This document shows positions 26,363 through 35,860 of a stretch of DNA of 64,000 nucleotides, in pieces (the stretch's first letter is position 1; each line of letters starts with the position of its first letter). The stretch comes from Alphaproteobacteria bacterium. Lineage in GTDB: Bacteria > Pseudomonadota > Alphaproteobacteria > Micropepsales > Micropepsaceae. The stretch is from NCBI GenBank assembly GCA_017307355.1, contig JAFKFG010000025.1, positions 48,461 through 112,460 of the forward strand, read 5' to 3'. The notes beneath the pieces were generated by a model, which ran no database searches, had not been told where the DNA came from, and saw only the letters and a program-made list of their open reading frames with translations. A program made the translations under genes and the position numbers.

Positions 26363-27349
26363 TCAAGCTGTGATGGAAAAGCCATGGGTCACAGCCCAGG
26401 CCATGAATAGTTGCGGCCAGATTGCCGCGGGCTGGCCCGCAATGTTCCGGATTGTGAAGCCGTGAAGGCCCCGCTCGAACACATGCAATTCGGCCGGTAT
26501 TTTCGCGGCCCGCAGCGCGCCGAACATGGCGACGCCATTGGCGAACGGTGCCGCCTCCGGGTCATCGGCTGCAAGACAGATGAAGGAAGGTGATGTGTCG
26601 GCCGGGATGTGCTTGTCCACCGAATAGGCATCCAGTGTTGCGTCGTCCGCCTTGTCCCCCACCAGCCAATGGCGCGTGCCAAGATTGGTGCCATTGCCCA
26701 AAGTGGTGACGGGATACATTAGGCCGGCAACCACAGGCTTGGCGTCCTGTGTGTCCACGGCGTCGACGGGCGCATAGACCTTCGCTGCGAAACGCGTGGC
26801 AAGCGACGCGGCAAGGTGGCCGCCCGCGGAAAAGCCGATCACGGCAATCCGTGCTGGATCAATTCCATACTTGCCGGCATTGGCGCGGATGAGCCGCATG
26901 GCTCGCTGCGCATCCTGCAACGGAACGTCGGAATGATTGGCCCAACCATCGCCCGGCAGGCGATAGCGCAGGATAAAACAGGTGATGCCCGACTGATTGA
27001 AAACTCGCGCCGGCTCAATTCCTTCCCGCTCGAAAAACTCCCCGCCATATCCGCCGCCTGGCATCAACAGCAATGCCGAACCGTTCGGTCTGGCGGCGCG
27101 ATAAACCGTGAGAAGCGGGACATCGACATGCACAACGGCGCGATCATGGAACAGATCGGGCGTTTTGCTGGTTTCGATGATGTTCGATTTGGCGGTAACG
27201 CCTTCGCCGCCTGGGGGCGTGCCCGGCCAGAGGGCTATAATCTCCTTAGAGTCACTCGGCAGGCTGCCATCGGTCGCCATCGTTTCGGCGAATGCCCGCG
27301 TGGATATCGCCGCCACCGTGGCAAGCCCGATCAATTCTCGCCGGTCCAT
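26363..27349 (-). CDS. Exported alpha/beta-hydrolase (acetyl-esterase type)
   Basis: Encodes 328 aa from ATG 27349, with GGGAGG 4 bp upstream. The N-terminus MDRRELIGLATVAAISTRAFAE looks like a Tat signal. Oxyanion motif LLLMPGGGYGGEF, nucleophile Ser174 in GFSAGGHLA, acid likely in LAADDPEAAPF, and base His in FERGLHGF complete the triad. This resembles BD-FAE/acetylxylan esterase-like hydrolases that deacetylate polysaccharides in the periplasm; the true substrate is unknown. It stands alone between hisA and parB. Confidence 0.83.
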   Translation of the reverse strand: MDRRELIGLATVAAISTRAFAETMATDGSLPSDSKEIIALWPGTPPGGEGVTAKSNIIETSKTPDLFHDRAVVHVDVPLLTVYRAARPNGSALLLMPGGGYGGEFFEREGIEPARVFNQSGITCFILRYRLPGDGWANHSDVPLQDAQRAMRLIRANAGKYGIDPARIAVIGFSAGGHLAASLATRFAAKVYAPVDAVDTQDAKPVVAGLMYPVTTLGNGTNLGTRHWLVGDKADDATLDAYSVDKHIPADTSPSFICLAADDPEAAPFANGVAMFGALRAAKIPAELHVFERGLHGFTIRNIAGQPAAIWPQLFMAWAVTHGFSITA

Positions 27350-27450
27350 GCCGCCTCCCGATGAAAATTGTGGTTCGACTTTTCCGCACAATATTCTCCG
27401 CCCCCCGTCCCTGCCAAAAAATTCCGGGGGAGTTCGCGTTTCATGCAAAG

Positions 27451-27547
27451 CCCTTCGACGGGCTCAGGGTGAGGATAGAAAGGCGAGATCGCAGGAGAAT
27501 GCGCCCGGCCCCTATCTCCTCATGGTGAGCTTGTCGAACCATGAGGA
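27451..27547. repeat. REP-like pair A, copy 1
   Basis: CCCTTCGACGGGCTCAGGGT at 27451 and, 50 bp on, CATGGTGAGCTTGTCGAACC-ATGAGG (27521-27546). Both are imperfect palindromes around the TTCGAC/GAGCTTGTCGAA core shared by five elements in the window. It lies between the start of the esterase gene and the end of parB. Confidence 0.75.
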
Positions 27548-27572
27548 CGGCGCGGCCGCCAAAACCGATTTC

Positions 27573-28427
27573 CTAGCGCCTGCTCAAGCGGCGGGTGATT
27601 TCGTCCAGCTGCTCCAGGCTGCCATAGGAAATCCGGACATCCCCACCTTTATCCCCTTTGTGGATAATCTGGACCTTCAGGCCCAACTGATTGGAAATAC
27701 TGGCTTCCAGATCGGCGATGTTGGGATCGCGAGCGGGTTTTCCACCGGGCTTGGCTTTCTTGACCGACCGCTGTTCGGCCTGCCGCACCGTCATCTTGCC
27801 GGAGAGAATATCCCAGGCCGCCGCTTCCGGATCGGGCGCGCTTAACAATGTTCGGGCGTGACCGGCGGTGAGCTTGCCGTCCTGGATCAGCGCCTTCACC
27901 GAGTCCGGCAGGCGGAGCAGCCGAATGGTGTTCGCCACATGGGGCCGGCTCTTGCCCACCTCCTGCGCCACCTGTTCCTGGGTGCGGCCGAAGCGGTCGA
28001 TCAGCTCCTGATAGGCCATCGCCTCTTCGACCACATTGAGGTCGGCGCGTTGGACATTTTCGATGATGGCGATTTCCAGCGCCTCGGCATCGGCCAGCTC
28101 ACGCACCACCACCGGCACGTCGTGCAGCTTGGCCATCTGGGCCGCGCGCCAGCGCCGTTCGCCCGCCACGATTTCATAGGAGTCCGCGCCCAGGGGCCTG
28201 ACCAGGATGGGCGTGAGCACGCCCTTCTCCTTCACCGAGGCCGCCAGATCGGCCAGCGCGTCGTCGGCGAAATTCTTGCGCGGCTGGAATTTGCCCGGCT
28301 TGAGGAATGCCACCGGCAAGGTGCGCGTCGCCTTCGGCGTCTCGCCCCGCACGGGTGCCGCTTCGTCGCCGATCAATGCGGACAAGCCTCGCCCGAGGCC
28401 GCGCGGCCGTTCTTCCTTGGGAGTCAT
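27573..28427 (-). CDS. parB: Chromosome partitioning protein ParB
   Basis: Encodes 284 aa from ATG 28427, which overlaps the parA stop by 4 bp. Typical N-terminus RPRGLGRGLSALIGDE; CTP-binding/clamp region with NPxQPRK-like KFQPRKNF and the GERRWRAAQMA motif; helix-turn-helix TQEQVAQEVGKSRPHVANTIRLLRLP; C-terminal dimerisation segment. It binds the parS sites at 29796 and 30307, spreads on DNA and works with ParA to segregate the origin. Upstream GTG/ATG options are not needed. Confidence 0.97.
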   Translation of the reverse strand: MTPKEERPRGLGRGLSALIGDEAAPVRGETPKATRTLPVAFLKPGKFQPRKNFADDALADLAASVKEKGVLTPILVRPLGADSYEIVAGERRWRAAQMAKLHDVPVVVRELADAEALEIAIIENVQRADLNVVEEAMAYQELIDRFGRTQEQVAQEVGKSRPHVANTIRLLRLPDSVKALIQDGKLTAGHARTLLSAPDPEAAAWDILSGKMTVRQAEQRSVKKAKPGGKPARDPNIADLEASISNQLGLKVQIIHKGDKGGDVRISYGSLEQLDEITRRLSRR

Positions 28428-29236
28428 GCGGCCGCCGCCCCGATCCGTTCGCGTTGAATGAGTTCGCCCGCCAGCTTGATGTAAGCCTGGCTGCCGGGAC
28501 AACGCAGGTCATAGACCAGCGCGGGCATGCCGTGACTGGGTGCTTCGGAAATCCGCACATTGCGCGGGATCACCGTGTTGTAGACTTTTTCGCCCATATT
28601 CTGGCGCACATCGGCGGCCACCTGGTCCGACAATTTGTTGCGCTTGTCGAACATGGTGAGGACGATGCCCTGGATCTCCAGCGACGGATTGATGTTGGCG
28701 CGCACCAGATCGATGGTCTTGAGCAATTGGCTCAATCCTTCCAGGGCGAAGAATTCGCATTGCAGCGGCACCATCACCGCATCCGCCGCCGTCATCGCAT
28801 TGATGGTGAGAAGGGTGAGCGAAGGCGGGCAGTCGATCAGCACATAGGAGAAGGGAGATCCTCCGTGTGCGGAGTATTCCGCCAAGGCGTCCTTCAAGAT
28901 GAAATTGCGCCGGGGCTTGTCGATCAGCTCCAGCTCGGCGCCGGACAGATCCACCGTCGCCGGCACGATCGACAATTTCGGAATCCGGGTTTCGACGATG
29001 GCGTCGGCCAGCTTGGCCTCGCCCATCAGCACGTCATAGGTGGTGACGGTGCGCGAGGCCCGGGGCACGCCCAGCCCGGTCGAGGCGTTGCCCTGCGGGT
29101 CGATGTCGATCACCAGGGTGGGCTCGCCGATGGCGGCAAGGGCGGTCGACAGATTGATCGCGGTGGTGGTCTTACCGACGCCGCCCTTTTGATTGGCGAC
29201 GACCAGCACGCGCGGTTTCTTGCGGGGTTCGGTCAT
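28424..29236 (-). CDS. parA: Chromosome partitioning ATPase ParA
   Basis: Encodes 270 aa. The deviant Walker A motif ([13 protein letters not shown]), Walker A-prime region VIDIDPQGNASTGLG, and Walker B YVLIDCPPSL are intact. It binds DNA as an ATP dimer and moves ParB-parS complexes. The start [19 protein letters not shown] is required to keep the first strand, so the gene truly overlaps rsmG by 65 bp. Order rsmG-parA-parB is conserved near alphaproteobacterial origins. Confidence 0.98.
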   Translation of the reverse strand: MTEPRKKPRVLVVANQKGGVGKTTTAINLSTALAAIGEPTLVIDIDPQGNASTGLGVPRASRTVTTYDVLMGEAKLADAIVETRIPKLSIVPATVDLSGAELELIDKPRRNFILKDALAEYSAHGGSPFSYVLIDCPPSLTLLTINAMTAADAVMVPLQCEFFALEGLSQLLKTIDLVRANINPSLEIQGIVLTMFDKRNKLSDQVAADVRQNMGEKVYNTVIPRNVRISEAPSHGMPALVYDLRCPGSQAYIKLAGELIQRERIGAAAA

Positions 29237-29858
29237 GGGGCGACAGCTCCCTCAGCTCCAATATGGACCCGGATGGATCCGTCAGGCTCGGGATCTGCCT
29301 GACTTCCATTTTCCAACATTTATGGGCTTCCGTCAATTCGGACCCCACATTTCGACCCTTGAGAAACAGGCAAACGCTGTCAGGGCCGATGAAATTCTGC
29401 GCATAGCCCAAGAGCTTCGGCAAGGGCGCGCAGGCCCGGGCCGTGATCACATCGAAGACTTTGGCGGGAATATCCTCCATCCGCTTATTCTCAATCGCAA
29501 CCGGCAGATCCATGGCCTCGGCGGCGGCAGCCAGGAAAGCGCATTTCTTGGCGGTGGCGTCGTGCAGGGTCACCCGGACCCGGTTCCGCAGCAGTTCCGC
29601 CAGCACCAGCCCTGGGAACCCGGCTCCGGAACCCAGATCCGCCAGGGTTTTCCCTTTTTCCGGAACCAAAGGCGCCAGCTGGGCGGAATCCCAGAAATGC
29701 CGCCGCCACAAATCTTCCAGGGACTTGGGCGACACCAGATTGTGCCGGGCATTCCAGTCACGCAGAAGATCGGCGTATCGCGTCAGGCGTTCCAATGTTT
29801 CACGTGAAACACCGGTCGCGGCCGCGAACTCCTCAGGCCCGAAGGCGGCATCAGGCAC
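29172..29858 (-). CDS. rsmG: 16S rRNA m7G527 methyltransferase RsmG (GidB)
   Basis: Encodes 228 aa. The SAM site reads [28 protein letters not shown] upstream and [11 protein letters not shown] downstream are family motifs. It methylates G527 of 16S rRNA; loss gives low-level streptomycin resistance. It overlaps mnmG by 8 bp upstream and parA by 65 bp downstream. The codons for VSRET at residues 17-21 contain a perfect parS site (29796-29811). Confidence 0.97.
   Translation of the reverse strand: MPDAAFGPEEFAAATGVSRETLERLTRYADLLRDWNARHNLVSPKSLEDLWRRHFWDSAQLAPLVPEKGKTLADLGSGAGFPGLVLAELLRNRVRVTLHDATAKKCAFLAAAAEAMDLPVAIENKRMEDIPAKVFDVITARACAPLPKLLGYAQNFIGPDSVCLFLKGRNVGSELTEAHKCWKMEVRQIPSLTDPSGSILELRELSPHDRTPQETARAGRRQSKGRRR
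29796..29811. promoter_or_regulatory. parS: parS centromere site 1
   Basis: TGTTTCACGTGAAACA, a perfect 16-bp palindrome equal to the consensus ParB site. It lies inside rsmG, encoding part of VSRET, 2.2-1.4 kb from parB on the same strand context and about 11 kb from the candidate oriC. Confidence 0.95.
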
Positions 29859-31776
29859 TTTGCGGCTCTTTGTTGGTCCGGCTTTTCCGGGTGCCTTTGA
29901 CGTACGCGAGAACCAGGGTCAGGGCGGCGGAGGTCACGCCTTCGATACGGCTGGCCTGGCCCAGGGTGGCGGGACGGATCGCTTCCAGCTTCTGGCGGAC
30001 TTCGTTGGAAAGCCCGATCACGGCCCGATAATCCAAGTCAGGGGGCAGGGCTCGACCCTCATCCCGGCGGAAGGACAGGATATCGGCGTCCTGGCGGTCC
30101 AGATACCCGGCATATTGGGCATCGATCTCCAGCTGCTCGACGATTTCGGGCGCGATGGCGCCCAAATCCGGCCAGATCGCCGCCAGCCGGGCGAAATCTA
30201 CCTCAGGCAGGCTCAACAGGTCGCTGGCCGTCCGCCGGACGCCATCCTGGCGGATGGTCAGACCATGCTTGGCCGCTTCATTGGGGGTGAGGGTATGGGC
30301 GGCCATTGTTTCACGTGAAACAGCGAGCCGCTCCATCTTGGCCTGGAAAGCCATCCGCCGGTCCGAGCCGACAATGCCCAAGCTCTCGCCCAGGTCGGTC
30401 AACCGCTGGTCCGCATTGTCTGCTCGCAGGGTGAGGCGATATTCGGCCCGGGAGGTGAACATGCGATAAGGCTCGCTCACCCCCTTGGTCACCAGATCGT
30501 CGATCATCACGCCGATATAGGCCTGGGCCCGGTCCAGAATGACGGGGTCCTGGCCGCCAGCCGCCCGGGCGGCATTGAGGCCCGCCATCAACCCCTGGGC
30601 CGCCGCTTCCTCATATCCAGTGGTGCCGTTGATCTGTCCGGCCAGATAGAGGCCGGGCACGCTCTTCACCGCCAGGGCGGGCGAAAGGGCCCGGGGATCG
30701 ACATAATCATATTCGATGGCATAGCCGGGCCGGCGCACCACGGCTTGCTCCAGGCCGGGGATGGTGGCCAGCAAGGCCAGCTGCACATCCTGGGGCAGGG
30801 AGGTGGAAATACCGTTGGGATAGATCGTGTCGTCGTTAAGTCCTTCTGGCTCCAGGAAAATCTGGTGACTTTCGCGATCCGCGAACCGGCTCACCTTGTC
30901 CTCGATGGAGGGGCAATAGCGGGGCCCGGTGGACGCGATCTGGCCTGAATACATGGGCGCGCGGTGCAGATTGGCCCGGATGATCGCATGGGTCTGCAAG
31001 GTGGTGCGGGTGATGGCGCAGGCAATCTGCGGTGTGGTGATCGCCCGGGTCAGGAAGGAGAACGGCACGGGCGGGTCGTCCCCAGCCTGGGATTCCAGGC
31101 TGGCCCAGTCGATGGTCTGTCCGTCCAGCCGGGGCGGGGTGCCGGTCTTCAGCCGGCCCATCGGCAGGCCGAAGCTATAGAGTGTCTTGGACAGCCCCAG
31201 CGATGGCGGCTCAACACCACTTTTTTGGCCTACCGCTTCGCTATATGAGGCCGAGGCTTTCATCCGCCCGGCGGGGATTTGGGTCTCGCCAATGTGGATC
31301 AGGCCATTCAGGAAAGTCCCGGTGGTCAGCACCACCGAAGCGGCGAAAATCTCCTGCCCGTCGGCGGTCCGAACCCCAACGACCCGGCCTTCCTTCAAAA
31401 TCAGGTCTTCCGCCGCCGCCTCGCGGATTTCCAGTCCGGCGATCTGTTTGAGCGCGTCCTGCATGGCGGCCCGATAGAGTGCCCGGTCGGCCTGGGCGCG
31501 GGGACCGCGCACGGCTGGCCCTTTGCGGCGGTTCAGCAGACGAAATTGAATTCCCGCCCGGTCCGCCACCTGGCCCATCAACCCGTCCAGGGCATCGATC
31601 TCCCGCACCAGATGACCCTTGCCCACCCCGCCAATGGCCGGATTGCAGGACATTTCGCCCAGTGTTTCGAACTTGTGGGTGAGAAGAAGCGTGGCCGCGC
31701 CCGCCCGCGCCGACGCCGCAGCCGCTTCGCAGCCCGCATGGCCGCCGCCGATCACGATGACGTCATAGCCGCTCAT
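29851..31776 (-). CDS. mnmG: tRNA uridine-5-carboxymethylaminomethyl modification enzyme MnmG (GidA)
   Basis: Encodes 641 aa. FAD motif [21 protein letters not shown] at the N-terminus; [22 protein letters not shown]; [15 protein letters not shown]; and [18 protein letters not shown] are all diagnostic. With MnmE it installs the cmnm5 group on U34 of several tRNAs. It is slightly longer than usual. A second perfect parS (30307-30322) sits in the codons for VSRET. rsmG overlaps its end by 8 bp. Confidence 0.98.
   Translation of the reverse strand: MSGYDVIVIGGGHAGCEAAAASARAGAATLLLTHKFETLGEMSCNPAIGGVGKGHLVREIDALDGLMGQVADRAGIQFRLLNRRKGPAVRGPRAQADRALYRAAMQDALKQIAGLEIREAAAEDLILKEGRVVGVRTADGQEIFAASVVLTTGTFLNGLIHIGETQIPAGRMKASASYSEAVGQKSGVEPPSLGLSKTLYSFGLPMGRLKTGTPPRLDGQTIDWASLESQAGDDPPVPFSFLTRAITTPQIACAITRTTLQTHAIIRANLHRAPMYSGQIASTGPRYCPSIEDKVSRFADRESHQIFLEPEGLNDDTIYPNGISTSLPQDVQLALLATIPGLEQAVVRRPGYAIEYDYVDPRALSPALAVKSVPGLYLAGQINGTTGYEEAAAQGLMAGLNAARAAGGQDPVILDRAQAYIGVMIDDLVTKGVSEPYRMFTSRAEYRLTLRADNADQRLTDLGESLGIVGSDRRMAFQAKMERLAVSRETMAAHTLTPNEAAKHGLTIRQDGVRRTASDLLSLPEVDFARLAAIWPDLGAIAPEIVEQLEIDAQYAGYLDRQDADILSFRRDEGRALPPDLDYRAVIGLSNEVRQKLEAIRPATLGQASRIEGVTSAALTLVLAYVKGTRKSRTNKEPQSA
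30307..30322. promoter_or_regulatory. parS: parS centromere site 2
   Basis: A second exact TGTTTCACGTGAAACA, 511 bp from the first, inside mnmG where it again encodes VSRET. Paired coding-region parS sites beside parAB mark the origin-proximal centromere. Confidence 0.95.
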
Positions 31777-31843
31777 GCGCGGGGAAATACGCGCATTGCC
31801 GCATCAGGGCAACGGCCCTTCGCTTGCGCTGGGGCGTCGGCCT

Positions 31844-31881
31844 AGCTTTTCTTGGCGAGCACAAGCGAGCTTAGAAAAGCT
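31844..31881. repeat. Hairpin repeat C, copy 2
   Basis: AGCTTTTCT (31844-31852) pairs with AGAAAAGCT (31873-31881); the loop keeps GCGAGC-GCGAGCTT as in copy 1 (1601-1637). Stem bases differ from copy 1 on both sides in a compensating way. It lies in the 147-bp gap between mnmE and mnmG. Confidence 0.6.
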
Positions 31882-31923
31882 GGCCCCTCGCCGAGCGGAG
31901 CGAGCGAGGCGCCGCGCCAGGGC

Positions 31924-33222
31924 TCACTTTCCAATACAGAAGTCCCGAAACACGCTGTCGAGCAATTCCTCGACATCAACCCGGCCGGTGATGCGCCCGA
32001 TGGCGCGCAAGGCCAAGCGCAGATCTTCCGCGAACAACTCCGGCTGATCGGGCGGCGCGGTGAGGGCATGGCGCAAAGAGTCCAGCGCCTGTGCGAGCGC
32101 TTCGCGATGGCGCGGCCGGGTCAGGGCAGGCATTTGATCCTGTGTTTCCAGGCGTTCCGCCACCATCGCGGTCAAACGCGCGATCAGATCGCTCAAGCCT
32201 TCGCCACTTTTGAGCGACAAAGAAATGCCGTCGCGTTTCTGAAAACCGGGCAGATCGCTCTTGTTCCAGATCAGAAGATCGGGCATCACGCCGGGAAAGT
32301 CCGTATACGGAATAGTGCCGTCGCGCAGCAGCAGCACCAGGTCGCTGGTGCCTGCCTGGGCCAGCGCCCGGCGCACGCCTTCGGCCTCCACCGCATCGCG
32401 CGTGTCGCGCAGCCCCGCCGTGTCCGCCACCTGAACCAGATAGCCGCCCAGATTGAGGCGCAGTTCGATCACGTCGCGCGTGGTGCCGGGAATGTCCGAC
32501 ACGATGGCAGCCTCGCGCCGGGCCAGAGCATTGATCAGCGAGCTTTTGCCGGCATTGGGCGGGCCGATGATGGCCAACTTCAACCCCTCGCGCAGCGCCT
32601 CGCCGCGCCGCTGGTCATCCATATGGGCTTGAATGGCCACGATGATTTCCAGAACCCGGGCGCGCGCGGCGGCGAATTCCCCCTCGCCCACGCCATCGTC
32701 GGAAAAATCGATCGCCGCTTCGGCCCGGGCCAGCGCCCCGACCAGGTCCGCCCGCCAGCCTTCGTAAAGGTCGGCCAACGCCCCGTCATATTGCCGCAGC
32801 GCCTGGCGCAGCTGGGCGGGAGTCTCCGCATCCACCAGATCGGCGATGGCTTCGGCCTGGGTGAGATCCAGTCGCCCATGCTCGACCGCGCGCCGGGAGA
32901 ATTCGCCGGGCCCCGCCGGGCGTGCCCCCAGTTCGGCCAAGGCATCGAACAAACGCTCGCGGATGGCGCGGCCGCCATGAACGTGGAATTCCGCCACATC
33001 CTCGCCGGTGAAACTGGCGGGCGCGGGAAACCACAGGACCAGGGCGCGGTCGATCTCGCCCGCCGGCGTCCGCAAGATGCGCAGGCGCGCCGTGCGGGGC
33101 GGGACAAGGGCGCCCGACAGTGCGGCCAGAATGGATCCGGCGCCGGGTCCGGAAACCCGCACCACCGCCACCCCGGCCCGGCCCGGCGCGCTGGCCAGGG
33201 CATAAATCGTTTCACCAGACAT
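31924..33222 (-). CDS. mnmE: tRNA modification GTPase MnmE (TrmE)
   Basis: Encodes 432 aa from ATG 33222 (MSGETIYALASAPGRAGVAVVRVSG). N-terminal folate-binding domain, helical domain with an inserted G domain: G1 GPPNAGKSSLINALA, G2 TTRD, G3 DTAGLRDT, G4 NKSDL; the C-terminal CIGK motif is present. It partners MnmG in wobble-uridine modification. The ATG has no clear ribosome binding site; a TTG six codons upstream overlaps the end of the DUF6489 gene region and is an alternative. Confidence 0.97.
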   Translation of the reverse strand: MSGETIYALASAPGRAGVAVVRVSGPGAGSILAALSGALVPPRTARLRILRTPAGEIDRALVLWFPAPASFTGEDVAEFHVHGGRAIRERLFDALAELGARPAGPGEFSRRAVEHGRLDLTQAEAIADLVDAETPAQLRQALRQYDGALADLYEGWRADLVGALARAEAAIDFSDDGVGEGEFAAARARVLEIIVAIQAHMDDQRRGEALREGLKLAIIGPPNAGKSSLINALARREAAIVSDIPGTTRDVIELRLNLGGYLVQVADTAGLRDTRDAVEAEGVRRALAQAGTSDLVLLLRDGTIPYTDFPGVMPDLLIWNKSDLPGFQKRDGISLSLKSGEGLSDLIARLTAMVAERLETQDQMPALTRPRHREALAQALDSLRHALTAPPDQPELFAEDLRLALRAIGRITGRVDVEELLDSVFRDFCIGK

Positions 33223-33242
33223 CGCGGGGGCAGGCGTCAAAG

Positions 33243-33506
33243 TCAGGGCTTTTCCTTCGGCTTGCCGCCCCGGGCCACCAGGCTGGCGCTGTCCCAGAGG
33301 AATTTTTGAAACTGGTTGAAGGCTTCCGCCCCGCCCAAGGGGGCCCAGGCCCGCATCAGGCTTTCCATATCGCCCGCTTCCATGGCCCGGGTCATGCGCG
33401 CCCGCATGTCGTCCAGCATCTGTTTTTGCAGGGGCGCAACATCCGGCAGGCCCATCATCACCCGGGCTTCCTCGGGCGTCATGTCCAGTTCGATATGCAT
33501 TTTCAT
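33243..33506 (-). CDS. DUF6489-like small protein
   Basis: Encodes 87 aa: MKMHIELDMTPEEARVMMGLPDV, then LQKQMLDDMRARM and a LMRAWAPLGGAEAFNQFQKFLW segment. The N-terminal MKxxIExDxTPEEARxxxGLPDVxPLQ pattern is that of a short alphaproteobacterial family (DUF6489) commonly beside mnmE or related genes. Predicted helical and soluble with a lysine-rich tail. It ends 20 bp before the mnmE start, so likely cotranscribed. Function unknown. Confidence 0.8.
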   Translation of the reverse strand: MKMHIELDMTPEEARVMMGLPDVAPLQKQMLDDMRARMTRAMEAGDMESLMRAWAPLGGAEAFNQFQKFLWDSASLVARGGKPKEKP

Positions 33507-33622
33507 GGGCGATTCCCCCTGTCATTGGCTGCCCTTCCGGGGGCAGACGGTTTCGGCTAAGAAGCGCGGCCCTTCAAACCTTCGGCGATCTTCCATCATC
33601 GCCGCGTCCAATGGAACCAGCG

Positions 33623-35680
33623 ATGAACGCTCTTCAGAACGCCACCAGCCCTTATCTTCTGGCGCACAAGGACAACCCGGTCGAATGGCGGGTCTGGAGC
33701 GACGCGGTGCTGGCCGAAGCCGAAGCCGCGGGCAAGCCGATCCTGCTCTCCATCGGCTATGCCGCCTGCCATTGGTGCCATGTGATGAACCGGGAGAGCT
33801 TCTCCAACGCCGAGACGGCGAAGACAATCAACGACAATTTCATTCCCGTGATCGTGGACCGGGTTCAGCGTCCCGACCTGGACCAGATGTACCAGGCCGC
33901 CGGCAACCTGATGGGCTTCAATGGCGGCTGGCCGCTCACCATCTTCCTCACGCCCAAGGGCCACCCCTTCTTCGTCGCCGGTTACCTGCCCGATGTGGAG
34001 AAGCTGGGCCAGCCGGCCTTCACCCGCGTGCTCGATGATGTGATCGCGCTTTATCGCGACAAGCGCGAGGACGTCGAAACCAGCGCCAACGGCGTCTACC
34101 GGCAGATGCAGATGCTGCTCGACCGCAACATGGCGGGCCAGGCCGAAGCCATCCAGCTCGACATCGCGGCGCTGCGCATCGGCCAGCGCTACGACATCTT
34201 CCTGGGCGGCCAGCTCAGCTATCTGGCCAATGGCGGAATGAAATTCCCCCAGACCATTTTCCTGGACATCATGTGGCGCGCCTATATGCGCTCGGGCATC
34301 CAGCAATTCCTGCAGATGGTCACCACCACCATCGACGCGACGGTGCTGGGCGGATTGTTCGATCACATCGGCGGCGGCTTCTTCCGTTACACCGTGGACG
34401 AGCGCTGGCTGACGCCGCATTTCGAGAAGATGCTGGCCGACAATGCGCTGATCGTCGAATTCCTCACCGGCGTCTGGCAATTCAACCGCAACGGCCTTTG
34501 CCGCCAGCGCATCGAGGAAACGGTGGGCTGGATGTTGCGCGACCTCACCATGGACAATGGTTTCGCCGCGGGCTTCGAAGCGGAATCCGAAGGCGAGGAA
34601 GGCAAATATTATCTTTGGACCGAAGCGGAAATCGACGCTGCCCTCTCCGGCACCTTCGCCCAGCGCTTCAAGTCGGTCTATGGCGTCACCCGCGACGGCA
34701 ATCACACCGGCGGGCGCAACATTCTGAGCCGCATGGGTCATCCCCAGCCGCAACTCACCGAAGCCGACGAAGCTTTGCTGGTGAAGCAGCGCGGCATGCT
34801 CCTGGCGGCGCGCGACAAGCGCGTGAAGCCGGCGCGCGACGAAACCCTTCTGGCGGACTGGAACGGTCTTGCCATTGCCGCGCTGGCCCAGGCGGGCGCG
34901 GCGCTGGATCGCGCCGATTGGGTCAAGGCCGCGATCACCGCGTTCGACCAGGTGGTCAAGGCGCTGGGCGAGGGCGACCGGCTTTATCACTCCGCCAATG
35001 ACGGCGTGCGCGGGGCGCAAGGCTTCGCCGACGATTATGCGCATATGGCGCGCGCGGCACTCTTCCTCTGGGAAGTGACCGGCGAGAAGCGCTTCCTGGA
35101 TGCCGCCAAGGGCTGGGTCGGCACTCTCAACGATCATTTCTGGAATAACGAGAAGGGCGGCTATTGCACCACCGCCGACGATGCGGAAACGCTGATCGTG
35201 CGCGCCCGGGTTCTTTACGACCAGGCCGTGCCGTCGGCCAACGGCACCATGACCTGGGTGCTGACGCGCCTGGGGCAGATCACCGGCGAAGGCCATTACG
35301 GCCAGCGGGCACGCGCCCAGCTTGAGGCTTTCGCGGATGAATATGGCCGCGCCTGGGCTTCCTGCGCGTCCTATCTCAACAGCCTGGAAACCTTCGTCTC
35401 CGGCTTCCAGGTGGTGGTGGTGGGCCCGCGGAACAATCCGCGCACCCAGGAACTGATCAAAGTGGTGTGGGGCAAGGTGCTGCCCAACCGCCTGCTCTAT
35501 GTGGTGGATTCGGGCGAGGCGCTGCCCACCGGCCATCCGGCTTTCGGCAAGGGCATGGTCAACGGCACGCCCACCGCCTATCTCTGCTCGCGCGCCGAAT
35601 GCTCGGTTCCCATCACCAGCGCGGTCACGCTCAGCCAAGTCCTGACCCTGCCGCCCCGCGCGCCGGTTGGGACGGCCTGA
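33623..35680 (+). CDS. Thioredoxin-domain/DUF255 protein (YyaL/SSP411-like)
   Basis: About 685 aa. The N-terminal DUF255 thioredoxin-like domain has ATSPYLLAHKDNPVEW and CHWCHVM (Cys49, Cys52), followed by GGWPLTIFLTPKGHPF. The rest is an (alpha/alpha)6-barrel like N-acylglucosamine epimerases or glycosidases (LLADWNGLAIAALAQAG, YxxxxDDAE). The usual DREERPDVD segment is here DRVQRPDLD. Biological role uncertain in bacteria. Homologues start at the second ATG (33623); the first is 33611. It is divergent from the DUF6489-mnmE group. Confidence 0.88.
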   Translation: MNALQNATSPYLLAHKDNPVEWRVWSDAVLAEAEAAGKPILLSIGYAACHWCHVMNRESFSNAETAKTINDNFIPVIVDRVQRPDLDQMYQAAGNLMGFNGGWPLTIFLTPKGHPFFVAGYLPDVEKLGQPAFTRVLDDVIALYRDKREDVETSANGVYRQMQMLLDRNMAGQAEAIQLDIAALRIGQRYDIFLGGQLSYLANGGMKFPQTIFLDIMWRAYMRSGIQQFLQMVTTTIDATVLGGLFDHIGGGFFRYTVDERWLTPHFEKMLADNALIVEFLTGVWQFNRNGLCRQRIEETVGWMLRDLTMDNGFAAGFEAESEGEEGKYYLWTEAEIDAALSGTFAQRFKSVYGVTRDGNHTGGRNILSRMGHPQPQLTEADEALLVKQRGMLLAARDKRVKPARDETLLADWNGLAIAALAQAGAALDRADWVKAAITAFDQVVKALGEGDRLYHSANDGVRGAQGFADDYAHMARAALFLWEVTGEKRFLDAAKGWVGTLNDHFWNNEKGGYCTTADDAETLIVRARVLYDQAVPSANGTMTWVLTRLGQITGEGHYGQRARAQLEAFADEYGRAWASCASYLNSLETFVSGFQVVVVGPRNNPRTQELIKVVWGKVLPNRLLYVVDSGEALPTGHPAFGKGMVNGTPTAYLCSRAECSVPITSAVTLSQVLTLPPRAPVGTA

Positions 35681-35689
35681 TTTTCGTTG

Positions 35690-35766
35690 CCCCCATCTGT
35701 CTTCCTCAGGTCAAGCCTTCGGAAGACATCTTCCCCCGCCAATGGCTTCGCCATGCGGGGGAAGAA
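35690..35766 (-). repeat. Repeat B, copy 3 (inverted, diverged)
   Basis: CCCCCATCTGTC at 35690, then GACATCTTCCCCCGC, then GCGGGGGAAG at the end: the reverse of the B elements at 37899 and 39417 with a different central stem (CTTCCTCAGGTCAAGCCTTC). It fills the gap before the dienelactone hydrolase gene. Confidence 0.65.
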
Positions 35767-35860
35767 AGCCTGTGCCCGCTTCAGGCATGCCTGATCGTCA
35801 AGAGATGGGGCTAGGATTCCCCGGCTGGTGACGGCTAACCTTCGGGAAAATGGGGTGGAC

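Noticed and set aside
33596..35638. 680-aa open frame on the minus strand
   Set aside because: Antisense to the DUF255 thioredoxin-domain gene; no recognisable domain.
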